Source: a virus. From it: a DNA stretch of 22,741 nucleotides. Location: positions 1-22,741 of IMG/VR virus record IMGVR_UViG_3300025117_000228. One strand, 5' to 3'. Both the position numbers and the translations under genes were made by a program. Shown piece by piece: positions 11,627 to 20,206 of the stretch; positions within the stretch are counted from its first letter, which is position 1, and every line of letters starts with the position of its first letter. The notes beneath the pieces were generated by a model. It was not told where the DNA came from, made no database searches, and was given only the letters and a program-made list of their open reading frames with translations.

Positions 11627-13840
11627 ATGTCAGAAATTGATCATACAAGTCTATCTGACCAAGAATTAAATTCCATAAATGATGCAATAAAAGAATCAGA
11701 AGATTTTGTAAAGAAGGGTGTAGATACAAATATACAAATCCTGTCAGATGAATTTATGTGGGATTTAGCAAAGAAATGTACTCAATATTGTATCTTGCAG
11801 AATGGAAAAGAGTTTAGAAAATACCAGACTTGGTTTTGTAATAGGATTATCTATTCGCTTCTTATAGAAGATGTAGAGACTATCACTGGACTCTGGGCGA
11901 GGCAGTGTCTTCCTGGAAATACTATTATCTTTGACCGCGATGGCACTGCTTTACAAATTAAAGATCATAAAGATGCTTGGTATACCGGGCATAGAGAAGT
12001 GTTTAAAGTAACTGTTGCAAATGGAATGCTTGTTCGTGCAACCGGAAATCATCCATTTCTTACAAAACGTGGTTGGATTCCAGTACTTGATTTAGTTCCA
12101 GATGATTATCTTTGTATATTATCTTCTTGGGATCGTCTAAAGAGTAAGTTTGATAAACTAACAAATACTGATAATTGTTACGAAGCAGCGGAAGACGGAA
12201 TTGATGGCGAGAAGAGAGTTTGGGTAAAACTAAAATCAGTAGTTCCAGATGGAACAGAAGATGTTTATGATATTACTTTCCCTGGAAAGGGTTGGTTTGT
12301 AGCGAATGGTTTTTGTGTTCACAACTCAGGGAAGACAGAGGTACTAGCTACAATATGTGCTGGAACTGCTATTATTCTTCCCACGCTATCTAAATACCTA
12401 AGTGATCCTCGTATACAAAAGTATAAAGATGGAATGTGGATGGCTATCTTTGGCCCCACTTATAGTCGCGCTGGTATTATGTATAACCGGGCTAAGCAAT
12501 TCCTTTTAAGCAAACATTCACGAGATGTTATTCGTTCTTTAGGAACTGGGATTAACTTAGATAACTTCCGTGGTTCAGTATTAAAACTTCCAAATGGTAG
12601 TTTTATTGATATTCGTACTGCTAGTCCTGGTTCTAAGCTAGAGGGAGATACCTATCACTTTGTTGTAATGGAAGAGGCGCAGGATATTTCTAATACTCTT
12701 GTGCGAAAGTCTATTACACCAATGATTAGTGATACGGCAGGAACCAGGGTAAAGATCGGAACTCCTACTAAAACAAAAAACCACTTTTACGATTCGATTA
12801 AACGAAACGTGGCAGCAGATGGAATAGCTAAGATTGGGGACTGGGAAGACAAGACTGAGAGTTATAAGAACAAACTACACTTTGAATTTGATTGGAAAAC
12901 AGTAGTTAAATACGCTGGGACAAATCGGTATGAAAAAGTTGTCAAAAAAGTAATAGAAGAGTTTGAAAGTATTGGTGGTGAGAATTCAGAAGACTTTAAG
13001 ATGGCATACTGTTGTAAGTGGTCTGATAGTCTAAGTTCTTTCTTATCTAGCGCCGCGTTAAAGAAGTGCTCAGTTATCCATGGAGCATCAGAATTTGTGT
13101 ACGGTGAAAAGGGAGAAGTAATCTCTGAATTTAAGAAGCGGGCTTTAACGGAAAGATCAGAAGGTGATCATCCTGTTATTATAGCGGGTGACTTCGGTAA
13201 AATGAAATCATCAACTGTACTTACCGCTGGGAAAGTATGGTTAGACAACCCCATTAAGTTTGCTGGAGAGACACGGTATCGAATACACATTTTGGACTGG
13301 CTTGAGATTATTGGCGACGATCATGAATTGCAACATAAACAAATACTAGAATTTGTTTCGCGGTATCCAACTTGCTTTAAGTTCGTTGGCGACGGAACAG
13401 GTAAAGGTGATCCAATTATTTCCCGTCTTCGGGGTGATTTGGAGCCGAACAGAATTGCGGTTGTACCATTTATATTTTCTAAGCAATCAAAACATGAAGG
13501 GTATGGCGTATTAGAGCAAGAGATAAACAGCGGAAGGATAACTTGGCCTTATGGAAAAACAACGAAAACCAAGAGAGTAGACCGCTTCTATCAGCAGTTG
13601 GAAGGTTTGGAAGTTGAATGGGTAGGCAACATCAGGAAGGTTGGTAAACCAGAAGATGAATCTTCGGCGCAAGATGACTACCCTGATAGTTTAATGATGC
13701 TTTGTTGGGGTGCAAATAAAGATAGAAGACATATTTCTACTCAACTTGATTACAATCCACTAATTAAAGTAGATACAAGATATTTTGAGAATTTCCTTTA
13801 CGAAAGACCAGACAACTTCAGTAGGCGCCCTTTTAGATAG
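11627..13840 (+). CDS. terL: Phage terminase large subunit, interrupted by an in-frame intein
   Basis: The packaging motor ATPase/nuclease, 737 residues as translated and 597 after removal of a 140-residue intein (residues 94-233). Splicing joins ...LWARQ to SGKTEV, rebuilding the Walker A motif. Walker B is VVMEEAQ (E349-E350 the key acids). The C-terminal RNase H-like nuclease carries IIAGDFGK (D522), KFVGDGTGKGD (D589) and DDYPDSL (D687), the usual three metal-binding Asp. The frame is open from a TTG at 11597, inside the terminator, so ATG 11627 with AGTAGG just upstream is chosen. Portal follows 8 nt after the stop. No small-terminase gene was identified nearby. Confidence 0.92.
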   Translation: MSEIDHTSLSDQELNSINDAIKESEDFVKKGVDTNIQILSDEFMWDLAKKCTQYCILQNGKEFRKYQTWFCNRIIYSLLIEDVETITGLWARQCLPGNTIIFDRDGTALQIKDHKDAWYTGHREVFKVTVANGMLVRATGNHPFLTKRGWIPVLDLVPDDYLCILSSWDRLKSKFDKLTNTDNCYEAAEDGIDGEKRVWVKLKSVVPDGTEDVYDITFPGKGWFVANGFCVHNSGKTEVLATICAGTAIILPTLSKYLSDPRIQKYKDGMWMAIFGPTYSRAGIMYNRAKQFLLSKHSRDVIRSLGTGINLDNFRGSVLKLPNGSFIDIRTASPGSKLEGDTYHFVVMEEAQDISNTLVRKSITPMISDTAGTRVKIGTPTKTKNHFYDSIKRNVAADGIAKIGDWEDKTESYKNKLHFEFDWKTVVKYAGTNRYEKVVKKVIEEFESIGGENSEDFKMAYCCKWSDSLSSFLSSAALKKCSVIHGASEFVYGEKGEVISEFKKRALTERSEGDHPVIIAGDFGKMKSSTVLTAGKVWLDNPIKFAGETRYRIHILDWLEIIGDDHELQHKQILEFVSRYPTCFKFVGDGTGKGDPIISRLRGDLEPNRIAVVPFIFSKQSKHEGYGVLEQEINSGRITWPYGKTTKTKRVDRFYQQLEGLEVEWVGNIRKVGKPEDESSAQDDYPDSLMMLCWGANKDRRHISTQLDYNPLIKVDTRYFENFLYERPDNFSRRPFR
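11906..12325 (+). other. Mini-intein within terL Walker A
   Basis: A 140-residue protein-splicing element without an endonuclease domain. It begins with Cys (CLPGNTIIF, block A), has block B VRATGNHPFLT with its conserved Thr and His, block F DVYDITFPGKGWFVANGF and block G CVHN, and is followed by Ser as the +1 extein residue. These are the residues for N-S shift, transesterification and Asn cyclisation. The insertion point lies between Q and S of the P-loop, the most conserved spot in the host protein. Confidence 0.93.
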
Positions 13841-13848
13841 GAGTCACT

Positions 13849-15450
13849 ATGGACTATAGAAAACTAGCACTTGCCTCTGCTTCAATGTCAAATTTTCATC
13901 GGCATTTAATGCAGAATGCTGAAAATATGCAAAGAATCATGCAGTATGAAACATATTGGGATTTTTATAATGGGATTCAGTGGATAAACAGGTCTCCAAA
14001 TGACAAAAATAAGCTAAAAACAATTAACTATTGCAAGGCAATTATAGATCGACATGTAGAATTTCTAGTAAGAAACGGATTTGATATAGTTATCCCGGAT
14101 ATTCCTGATACCCCGGAAAACGAACAGGAATCAAGGCAATTCCAGAAGAATTATTTGGATGATGCTTGGCGCAGAAACGACAAGAATCTTTTCCTGTTCC
14201 TATTGGCGCAAACAGGGTTTGTAACAGGTGATACTTGGATACGAGTATCTTGGGTTGGTGATGATATATATGACAATTCAAGTTTTGATGCTTCAGAAAA
14301 CAACTATGTAAAACTAGATGTTATCCCTCCTAGTTTTGTTTATCCTGTTGTTGGTGGTCCTTATGGGGTAGATAAGGATAATATACAAGAGATTACTATT
14401 CTGTATCCTGTATACAAGCGTATTGAATCTAAAAAATTCTTTTCTTATGATACACATTTTGAAGATAATATAGTAGTAAAGTCAGAAACCTGGACAAAAA
14501 ATACTGTTACTTACAGAGAGGGTAAAGATTCAGAAGTAACTAAAGAACACTTCTATGGGGAAATACCACTTATACATATCCCAAACTGGTTGCAAGGATC
14601 GAATTATTACGGTTATTCTGATCTAGCAGAGATCATAGATATTCAGAGAACCTACAACGAAAAGACTTCCGATCTTTGTAGAATGCTAGACTATTATGGG
14701 CATCCTACAACAGTAATTATAGGAGCAACACCATCTAATCTTTCTCGCGCGGAAGACAGGGTGTGGTTCATGCCAGAAGGAACGGAAGTAGAGAATCTGG
14801 AAATGCAAAATTCTCTTGCCGCCGGACTAGAGTTTAGAGATGCACTTAGGTCTGATTTATTTGAACTATCGTCTACCCCGGATGATGCCCTTGGTAGAAA
14901 GAATGATAAATCACAGGCGGATAATACTTCGGCTATATCATATCATTACATGCCAATGACTGACAAACGAGACGTAAAACAGAATCTGTATTCTAAAGGA
15001 CTGGAGAAAGTAAATGAACTGATTATGAAAACATTGGAAATGAAAGATCAGAACTTTAGAAAGCAGATGGATGCTTTAAAGAAGTATGGAACACATATCT
15101 ATCGTAACCAAGTTATATTCAAAGAGACTCTCCCTCGTAACGAGCAGATGGAACGATCTAACGCTGAAACCGATCTTAGATTAGGATTGACTACAAGAGA
15201 GCGGGAATTAAGACGACGTGGTTGTGGTGATTCAGATGCTAAATTTATTGTTGAAGAAGCAAAGAAAGAAATGAAAGAAGAATTAGAAACCAAGTTACAA
15301 TTAGAAAATCAATATGCAATAAAAGTAAATGCAGGCAGCAACAACAGTGATAGTACAAAACAAAACGCGGGTAACAAAAGCCCAACTAGACCAGAACAAG
15401 AAATACAAGGGAATAAAGTTTCCTTGACAAGTGAAAAGAAAGTGCAATAA
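13849..15450 (+). CDS. Phage portal protein
   Basis: A 533-residue protein of the SPP1 gp6-like portal type, forming the ring through which DNA enters the head. Supporting features are its place right after terL, its length, the N-terminal YWDFYNGIQWINR segment, the INYCKAIIDRHVEFLV helix, the GYSDLAEIIDIQRTYNEKTSD helix region (about residues 258-278), and a long charged C-terminal tail with a Gln/Asn-rich end. AGGAG precedes ATG 13849 by 5 nt. The assignment comes from context and resemblance. Confidence 0.8.
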   Translation: MDYRKLALASASMSNFHRHLMQNAENMQRIMQYETYWDFYNGIQWINRSPNDKNKLKTINYCKAIIDRHVEFLVRNGFDIVIPDIPDTPENEQESRQFQKNYLDDAWRRNDKNLFLFLLAQTGFVTGDTWIRVSWVGDDIYDNSSFDASENNYVKLDVIPPSFVYPVVGGPYGVDKDNIQEITILYPVYKRIESKKFFSYDTHFEDNIVVKSETWTKNTVTYREGKDSEVTKEHFYGEIPLIHIPNWLQGSNYYGYSDLAEIIDIQRTYNEKTSDLCRMLDYYGHPTTVIIGATPSNLSRAEDRVWFMPEGTEVENLEMQNSLAAGLEFRDALRSDLFELSSTPDDALGRKNDKSQADNTSAISYHYMPMTDKRDVKQNLYSKGLEKVNELIMKTLEMKDQNFRKQMDALKKYGTHIYRNQVIFKETLPRNEQMERSNAETDLRLGLTTRERELRRRGCGDSDAKFIVEEAKKEMKEELETKLQLENQYAIKVNAGSNNSDSTKQNAGNKSPTRPEQEIQGNKVSLTSEKKVQ

Positions 15451-15456
15451 AATATA

Positions 15457-15485
15457 TTGACATTAGAATTTATACTTGTTAGACT
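15457..15485 (+). promoter_or_regulatory. Late promoter before the capsid genes
   Basis: A perfect TTGACA (15457-15462), a 17-nt spacer and TAGACT (15480-15485). It lies just after the portal stop and about 50 nt before the small gene at 15535, and could boost expression of scaffold and capsid protein. Confidence 0.5.
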
Positions 15486-15534
15486 ATAGATTGGTATCTT
15501 AAATGTTAGTTCTATTTTTCCTAGGAGGAAAATT

Positions 15535-15732
15535 ATGAAGAGTGCTGGATCGAAATCGAATGATCGGGTTAATGATGGGGATTCTCAGGTTAAGAATGGC
15601 GAGATTAATACCTTTTCTTTTACCAAAGAACAGCGGGATGATCGAGTAGTTGGTGGTGTAGGTTCGGTTGAGAACGACCATTCCAAACCAACTGTTCAAG
15701 ATCATAAGGTTCTGAAGAATAACATCGTTTAA
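15535..15732 (+). CDS. Small hydrophilic hypothetical protein, 65 aa
   Basis: MKSAGSKSNDRVNDGD... is rich in Asp, Asn, Gly, Ser and Val and probably largely disordered; no family is recognised. AGGAGG 7 nt before ATG 15535 is the best ribosome-binding site in the window, so strong translation is expected. The gene lies between portal and scaffold and has its own promoter, suggesting a structural or head-assembly role, but this is inferred from position. Confidence 0.55.
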   Translation: MKSAGSKSNDRVNDGDSQVKNGEINTFSFTKEQRDDRVVGGVGSVENDHSKPTVQDHKVLKNNIV

Positions 15733-15733
15733 C

Positions 15734-15747
15734 AATTATTGATAATT
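15734..15747 (+). promoter_or_regulatory. Conserved leader stem-loop, copy 1
   Basis: AATTA (15734-15738), loop TTGA, TAATT (15743-15747), then ACGGAGA just before the scaffold start. The same unit with loop CTGA precedes the last gene in the window (22631). Confidence 0.45.
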
Positions 15748-15764
15748 AATTACGGAGAATAACT

Positions 15765-16505
15765 ATGGCTAGTATGGAAGAAGTGTTAGGCGACATCCAA
15801 ACTGATGAACTTGTGAATGATCTTTCTAAACCAACTGGAGAAGATAATCCTGAAAAGGAAAAGGTCATCACTATTACTAAGAAGGAACTTGAGGACCGGC
15901 TGAATAAAGTTAGGCAGTCTGAAAAGAACCTTCGAGTTAAGCAAGTCGATGCTGCTGTAAAGAAGTTCACCGACGAAGAGCAGCTTCGTAAAGAACTAGA
16001 AAAGAAACTTGCTGAAAAGCAAGAAGCCCCAAAACAAGAAGTTTCGGAAGTATCTAGTCTTCTACAGGAAATTAATAGACACAAAGAAGAACTAGAAGAG
16101 ACTAAGAAAGCTGTTTCACAGATCATTTCTGACCAGGTTACTAAGATTAAACAGGAGCAGGAAGCTGCTTTTGAAAAATATAAGGCGGAAGTTATCAGGG
16201 AACGGCTCATCAAGGAGAATGGGATTACAGAATCCTTTTCTAAACTTGTTATTGGAAAGACTGTCGGCGAAGTGGAAGCATCTGTACTGGAAATTAAGGT
16301 TATGCAAGAAAAGGTTTTTGGTGAAGTACAGGAAAAGTTGGCGAAAGAACGAAGCGAATCTGTAGCCAAACCGCTTTCAATGGTTGAGATTAATAAGAAC
16401 GTAATGAAGAGTCTCGGGATGGATTCTGATATTCGTGACAAGATAGTTCATGCCAAGGAAGAAGATTTCCAGAAGATGGTGGATGAACTATTACATAAAC
16501 ACTAA
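15765..16505 (+). CDS. Capsid scaffolding protein
   Basis: A 246-residue protein with a long, strongly charged coiled coil (residues about 38-150, Lys/Glu-rich heptads) flanked by an acidic N-terminus and a helical C-terminal domain ending DFQKMVDELLHKH. Short length, coiled coil and position directly before the major capsid gene are typical of phage scaffolds, which organise capsid subunits and then leave or are cleaved. No protease motif is present. CGGAGA stands about 7 nt before ATG 15765, and MCP follows 13 nt after the stop. Confidence 0.75.
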   Translation: MASMEEVLGDIQTDELVNDLSKPTGEDNPEKEKVITITKKELEDRLNKVRQSEKNLRVKQVDAAVKKFTDEEQLRKELEKKLAEKQEAPKQEVSEVSSLLQEINRHKEELEETKKAVSQIISDQVTKIKQEQEAAFEKYKAEVIRERLIKENGITESFSKLVIGKTVGEVEASVLEIKVMQEKVFGEVQEKLAKERSESVAKPLSMVEINKNVMKSLGMDSDIRDKIVHAKEEDFQKMVDELLHKH

Positions 16506-16518
16506 CGGAGGATAGATT

Positions 16519-17496
16519 ATGGCTAATGTGGGTTTTGGTGTTAATACTGGTGGGCAGTATATTGCTCTACCAGAGACGAAGCTTCCTGTTTATTCCGCTG
16601 TAATTGAACGTCTTGCTCTTCCTAATATGCCTTTTGATTACTTTGCTGTTCAGAATGAAGACCTGAGCAAAATGCCAGGTGAGCAGATTATCTTTACTCG
16701 TTTTGGCGACATTGATCTTGGTGGGCCGCTGCTTGAAACTAAAACCATTGAGACTAAAGCTTTTACCGCCTCCCAGTATTCAGTTACCGTGACTGAATGG
16801 GGCAATGGTATGGAAGTATCTGAAAAGCGACTGCATCTAGCGCAAGAAGATACTCTTATGGAAGCTTCGATCTCTCTAGGCCGCGATTATGGTATGACTA
16901 CCAATAAGTGGCTGCGAGATACCGTGATGGGCACTCCGAATGTTATCTATTCCAATGGCCGGGCTTCTCGTGCTGCTTTGCAAGGTGGCGTTGACTACTT
17001 CAATATTGATCTAGTACATCAAGCTGCTGAAACACTAGATACTGCCGGCGCTCCTAAATTCCAGGGTTTGAATGCTTGGGTTTGTGTGTGCCACCCTCAC
17101 CACATTGCTTATTTGCGTCAAGACCCACACTGGGAAGCTGTTCAACTTTATAATCGTACCGGCCGCCCGATGGATTATACTGTTGGTCGCATTGATGACA
17201 TGGTGTTTATTTCCTCGACTGGAATGCCAAACGGCGCACAGGCTAATACTGGCAAGAATAAGATTGCTTACGATGCCACTTTGATCAATGCCTCTGTTGG
17301 TGGAACTGCCCCAGCAAACGTGTACAAGTCTGTTTTCTTTGGTGACTATTGCTATGTTCGTGCTACTGCACTACCAGTCCAACTTCGTTATGACATTCCT
17401 GCTGACTTTGGCCGTCAACACAAACTAGCTTGGTATGGCATCTTCGGTCTTGGGCTTATGGAAGCCGATTTCGCAGTCGTAGCCGAAACTGTTTAA
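16519..17496 (+). CDS. Major capsid protein, N4-gp56 type
   Basis: A 325-residue HK97-fold capsid subunit of the N4-gp56 type. Supporting features are the N-terminal ALPETKLPVYSAVIERLALP segment, the MPGEQIIFTRFGDI strand (residues 52-65), the EWGNGMEVSEKRLHL spine region (about 93-107) with a following long helix, and the C-terminal DIPADFGRQHKLAWYGIFG block. The codon pattern is richer in CTT/GTT/CGT/GCT than neighbouring genes, as for highly expressed phage proteins. CGGAGG stands 7 nt before ATG 16519. Confidence 0.85.
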   Translation: MANVGFGVNTGGQYIALPETKLPVYSAVIERLALPNMPFDYFAVQNEDLSKMPGEQIIFTRFGDIDLGGPLLETKTIETKAFTASQYSVTVTEWGNGMEVSEKRLHLAQEDTLMEASISLGRDYGMTTNKWLRDTVMGTPNVIYSNGRASRAALQGGVDYFNIDLVHQAAETLDTAGAPKFQGLNAWVCVCHPHHIAYLRQDPHWEAVQLYNRTGRPMDYTVGRIDDMVFISSTGMPNGAQANTGKNKIAYDATLINASVGGTAPANVYKSVFFGDYCYVRATALPVQLRYDIPADFGRQHKLAWYGIFGLGLMEADFAVVAETV

Positions 17497-17522
17497 TAAC
17501 ATTTCCTATAAGGAGAATATCC

Positions 17523-17726
17523 ATGGTAAAGAAGGAAGTTGAATTGGTGGAAACTACTGAAAAGCAAGAGCAAGAGGATGACAAGGAACGATACGTAGTT
17601 TATATGCAAACGCGAACTGTGCGTATTGGGCCTAAGTTGTATTATGCTGAAAAAGATAAAAAGGAAAAACTGCCAGCATTTGTAGCCGAACATTTGTCGG
17701 AGAAAGGAGTAGCGCGGATAGTCTAA
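17523..17726 (+). CDS. Small head-associated hypothetical protein, 67 aa
   Basis: A charged N-terminus (VKKEVELVETTEKQEQEDDKE) followed by a short beta region VVYMQTRTVRIGPKLYYAEK and a helical end. The frame is open from 17430, but ATG 17523 with AAGGAG 8 nt upstream is the clear start; the earlier part lies inside the capsid gene. The stop overlaps the next start (TAATG). Position between capsid and connector genes suggests a head or neck accessory role. No family is recognised. Confidence 0.6.
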   Translation: MVKKEVELVETTEKQEQEDDKERYVVYMQTRTVRIGPKLYYAEKDKKEKLPAFVAEHLSEKGVARIV

Positions 17727-18541
17727 TGGCTAATCTAAGTGACACAATAAGACAAATCCGTTATCTGGTTTTTGATAGGAACCCCCCGGCAGCGGGGGGA
17801 ACTCCTGTTTATTCCGATCAATACTATGTAGACGCTATAAACTGGTCGTTAAAAAAACTAAACTTTGATCTAGTTGATTGTCTAAAGTTTATACCATTAC
17901 CGCCATGGACTGTAGCTTCCCTGCCCTCTATATTGGATTTTCTATTAATCAAACTTGCCTGTATCCAATTATGCCAAATGCGCGGGGCGGAAGATACAGT
18001 TGGTATAAATGGTGTGCTTGCAGATGGTGAAGTAAAACATATTTCTGTACCTGATTTAACAGTTATCGAACATGACAAGGCGTCAGGTGATTATATAGGT
18101 GCTGCGTATTGGTATAGGCGAGCTAAAGAACTTCAGAATGAATATGATGGCGAAATAGAGAGGTTTGTTCCTTCTGAAACGCGATGGCTTGGCGCCGGAA
18201 TGAGTATGTATTGTACAACAATGAATACTCGAACTGGCGGAATGCAAAATTACGAATACGATGCACCATTGACTGCTCCAACATTATCATTGGCATATAC
18301 CAATAATAAACTTGTGGCAAACTGGACTAAATCTGCTTCTGAATATTTTTATTCGTACACTTTAGTAAAAGTTATTTCCGCCGATGAAGAAGAAACTGTG
18401 TTTATTATATATGACAATCAAATAATTACTAACACGTTGGATTTAGTATTGGGATCGGGTACACATACTTATAAGATGTATTTAACCAATGCTAACGATC
18501 TTGCATCGGAAAGTAACGAAGTTGATATAGTAGTTTCATGA
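17726..18541 (+). CDS. Head-tail adaptor protein with fused fibronectin-III-like domain
   Basis: Residues 1-150 are helical with a DTIRQIRYLVFD start and a YSDQYYVDAINWSLKKLNFDL helix, resembling head-tail adaptor (connector) proteins that dock below the portal. Residues about 183-271 are all beta and begin APTLSLAYTNNKLVANWTKS, with regular strands ending SNEVDIVVS, the look of a fibronectin type III or Ig-like domain. Such domains decorate phage surface proteins and may bind host glycans. Start ATG shares a base with the preceding stop; the end overlaps the next gene as ATGA. The adaptor call rests partly on position. Confidence 0.6.
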   Translation: MANLSDTIRQIRYLVFDRNPPAAGGTPVYSDQYYVDAINWSLKKLNFDLVDCLKFIPLPPWTVASLPSILDFLLIKLACIQLCQMRGAEDTVGINGVLADGEVKHISVPDLTVIEHDKASGDYIGAAYWYRRAKELQNEYDGEIERFVPSETRWLGAGMSMYCTTMNTRTGGMQNYEYDAPLTAPTLSLAYTNNKLVANWTKSASEYFYSYTLVKVISADEEETVFIIYDNQIITNTLDLVLGSGTHTYKMYLTNANDLASESNEVDIVVS

Positions 18542-18972
18542 ACGAAGCATCTGTACTAAATAAAGTTGATAAGCTTCTTACGGATCATCAATCTCTGGAA
18601 CCGATTTACATATTAAAGTACGAAGGAACTCTCCCTTCACCAAAAACACCATTTACAACAGCGGTTAAAAAGTATGGTTCACCAATTGCTGTTGTTGGCC
18701 GAGCCATAACAAATCCAACAAAAGAACTTGCATCTTTATTCGGAAATCTAGCAAAGATTGAAATTGCCTTTGTATGGTCACGATTGGAACTAATCAAGAA
18801 GTTCCCTCTTGCCGCAGAAAATGATTGGCTAGATTCAAAAGATATAGTGCAGTATAAAGACAATACATATGATTTAATACAAGTCAAACCAAGTGGGCAC
18901 TATGCAAGTTTTTGCACGCTGGTAATAGGCGCAGGTAAAACAGGGCGTGGAGATAAGCCGAACACACCTTGA
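18538..18972 (+). CDS. Probable head-closure (stopper) protein
   Basis: A 144-residue, mostly beta protein with LEPIYILKYEGTL, PIAVVGRAI, KIEIAFVWSRLELI and SFCTLVIGAG strands; no family is certain. Its size and position, second of four overlapping genes between connector and sheath, match stopper or head-closure proteins. It starts in an ATGA overlap and ends in a TTGA overlap, so translation is coupled along the cluster. Confidence 0.45.
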   Translation: MNEASVLNKVDKLLTDHQSLEPIYILKYEGTLPSPKTPFTTAVKKYGSPIAVVGRAITNPTKELASLFGNLAKIEIAFVWSRLELIKKFPLAAENDWLDSKDIVQYKDNTYDLIQVKPSGHYASFCTLVIGAGKTGRGDKPNTP

Positions 18973-19538
18973 TTTATGGCGATTGGGATAAAGTAAGAGA
19001 AATATTAAAATTCTGCATTAGTGGGTCAGAAGATGTGTTCTATGATGATGTTGTTGACCTAACTAAAAGAATACATAAGGAAATAAGAACACACGTTACT
19101 TTGGGCGGAAGAGGAAGAGAAGGATTTCTTCCGTTGGCGGAAGAGACAATCAGACGCCGTAGAACATATGTTGGTGATCGTCCTGTGCGGTCTTTTACAA
19201 GACCTATGTTTAGAACAGGGAAATATAGAGATAGTATTTTAAAAAAGGTTGTAAAAGACGATAAAGTAGTATATTCTATTATTGATGTAGATGAGAAGGC
19301 ATTTGAAATTCATCGTAAAAAAGATGGTTCTATTGTTAGGGTGCCGATGAGAGATGTAGCAGGTTGGTTGGAGAATGGAACAGTTCATCAAAAACCAAGA
19401 ATGCATTGGCGAGTAATATATTCAAACATTCCTGTTTTCAAAGAATATGATTGGTTAGTTAAGTCAAGATTGCTGAGAATTAGGTTAAATAAAATTGCTG
19501 CATCTGTACCAAGGATTCCGAAAAGGATGAAGAAGTGA
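18969..19538 (+). CDS. Probable tail-completion protein (HK97 gp10-like)
   Basis: A 189-residue basic protein. The segment AGWLENGTVHQKPRMHW (residues about 133-149) resembles the GT...mp.RP.l motif of HK97 gp10-type tail-completion/neck proteins, and position agrees. The only in-frame start near the preceding gene is TTG 18969, overlapping its stop as TTGA; an ATG at 18975 is in another frame. No close Shine-Dalgarno site is seen, so translation probably relies on coupling. The N-terminal 60 residues are helical with many charged residues. Confidence 0.5.
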   Translation: MIYGDWDKVREILKFCISGSEDVFYDDVVDLTKRIHKEIRTHVTLGGRGREGFLPLAEETIRRRRTYVGDRPVRSFTRPMFRTGKYRDSILKKVVKDDKVVYSIIDVDEKAFEIHRKKDGSIVRVPMRDVAGWLENGTVHQKPRMHWRVIYSNIPVFKEYDWLVKSRLLRIRLNKIAASVPRIPKRMKK

Positions 19539-20200
19539 CTTCTTACTACACCTCAATTGATGTAGATTTAGCTTGGCACAAGCTATTGAAGCCGTTTTCG
19601 CCCTTATCTGATGGAACAGTAGTAAATATATTTAGTGAAGCACAAGATGTAGACATTCGAGACTTTGAAAATTTACCAGCAATATCACTAGAACTTCGAT
19701 ATGAAACACCGGATACGGATCGACTAGAAGGATGGATAGAATCCCCAGTTGGTTATGTATACGATGGCGCGGGAATTGAAAAGCAAGAAGTTTGGATGAA
19801 GCAACCTCAACCATATCTTTTAACGTACTTTATGACAGTAAGAGCTTTAAAGCCGGAGCATTCAAGAGAGATTGATTATAAGTTTGCAACACTGATTAAA
19901 AACGACCATGTACTTGAGATTCCGGTTGATGACACAGTACATTACGTAAATTACAGACATACATTTTTTGAGAACTTGGAATGGGAAGGTTCTAGGTATG
20001 CTGGGGAAGTCGATAATGGTGATCGGTTGTTTGGAAGTGTGAGATTGTACTTGGCGCATGTACTTTATTATTATCCGCAAAACGTTTTATATGATCTGCC
20101 AAAGCAAACCAAATGGGATTTGAGTGTACGCTATAAGAACAGTAGCGGAGTTTATACGAACAAAGAAGCTTTAGAAGCTATAACCACACATAGGAGTTAG
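19535..20200 (+). CDS. Probable tail terminator protein
   Basis: A 221-residue protein beginning with GTG in a GTGA overlap, with AAGGA 8 nt upstream. It has an N-terminal helix (DLAWHKLLKPF), a strand-rich middle with two long aromatic stretches (YLLTYFMTVRAL; VLYYYPQNVLYDLP) and no signal or membrane segment. Position directly before sheath and after tail-completion gene fits the tail terminator, which caps the tube and joins it to the neck. The assignment depends on gene order. Confidence 0.45.
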   Translation: MTSYYTSIDVDLAWHKLLKPFSPLSDGTVVNIFSEAQDVDIRDFENLPAISLELRYETPDTDRLEGWIESPVGYVYDGAGIEKQEVWMKQPQPYLLTYFMTVRALKPEHSREIDYKFATLIKNDHVLEIPVDDTVHYVNYRHTFFENLEWEGSRYAGEVDNGDRLFGSVRLYLAHVLYYYPQNVLYDLPKQTKWDLSVRYKNSSGVYTNKEALEAITTHRS

Positions 20201-20206
20201 GGAATT

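Noticed and set aside
15746-16441. 231-residue leftward open frame
   Set aside because: Exact shadow of the scaffold gene, Ser/Phe/Leu-rich with no ribosome-binding site, against the direction of the late module.
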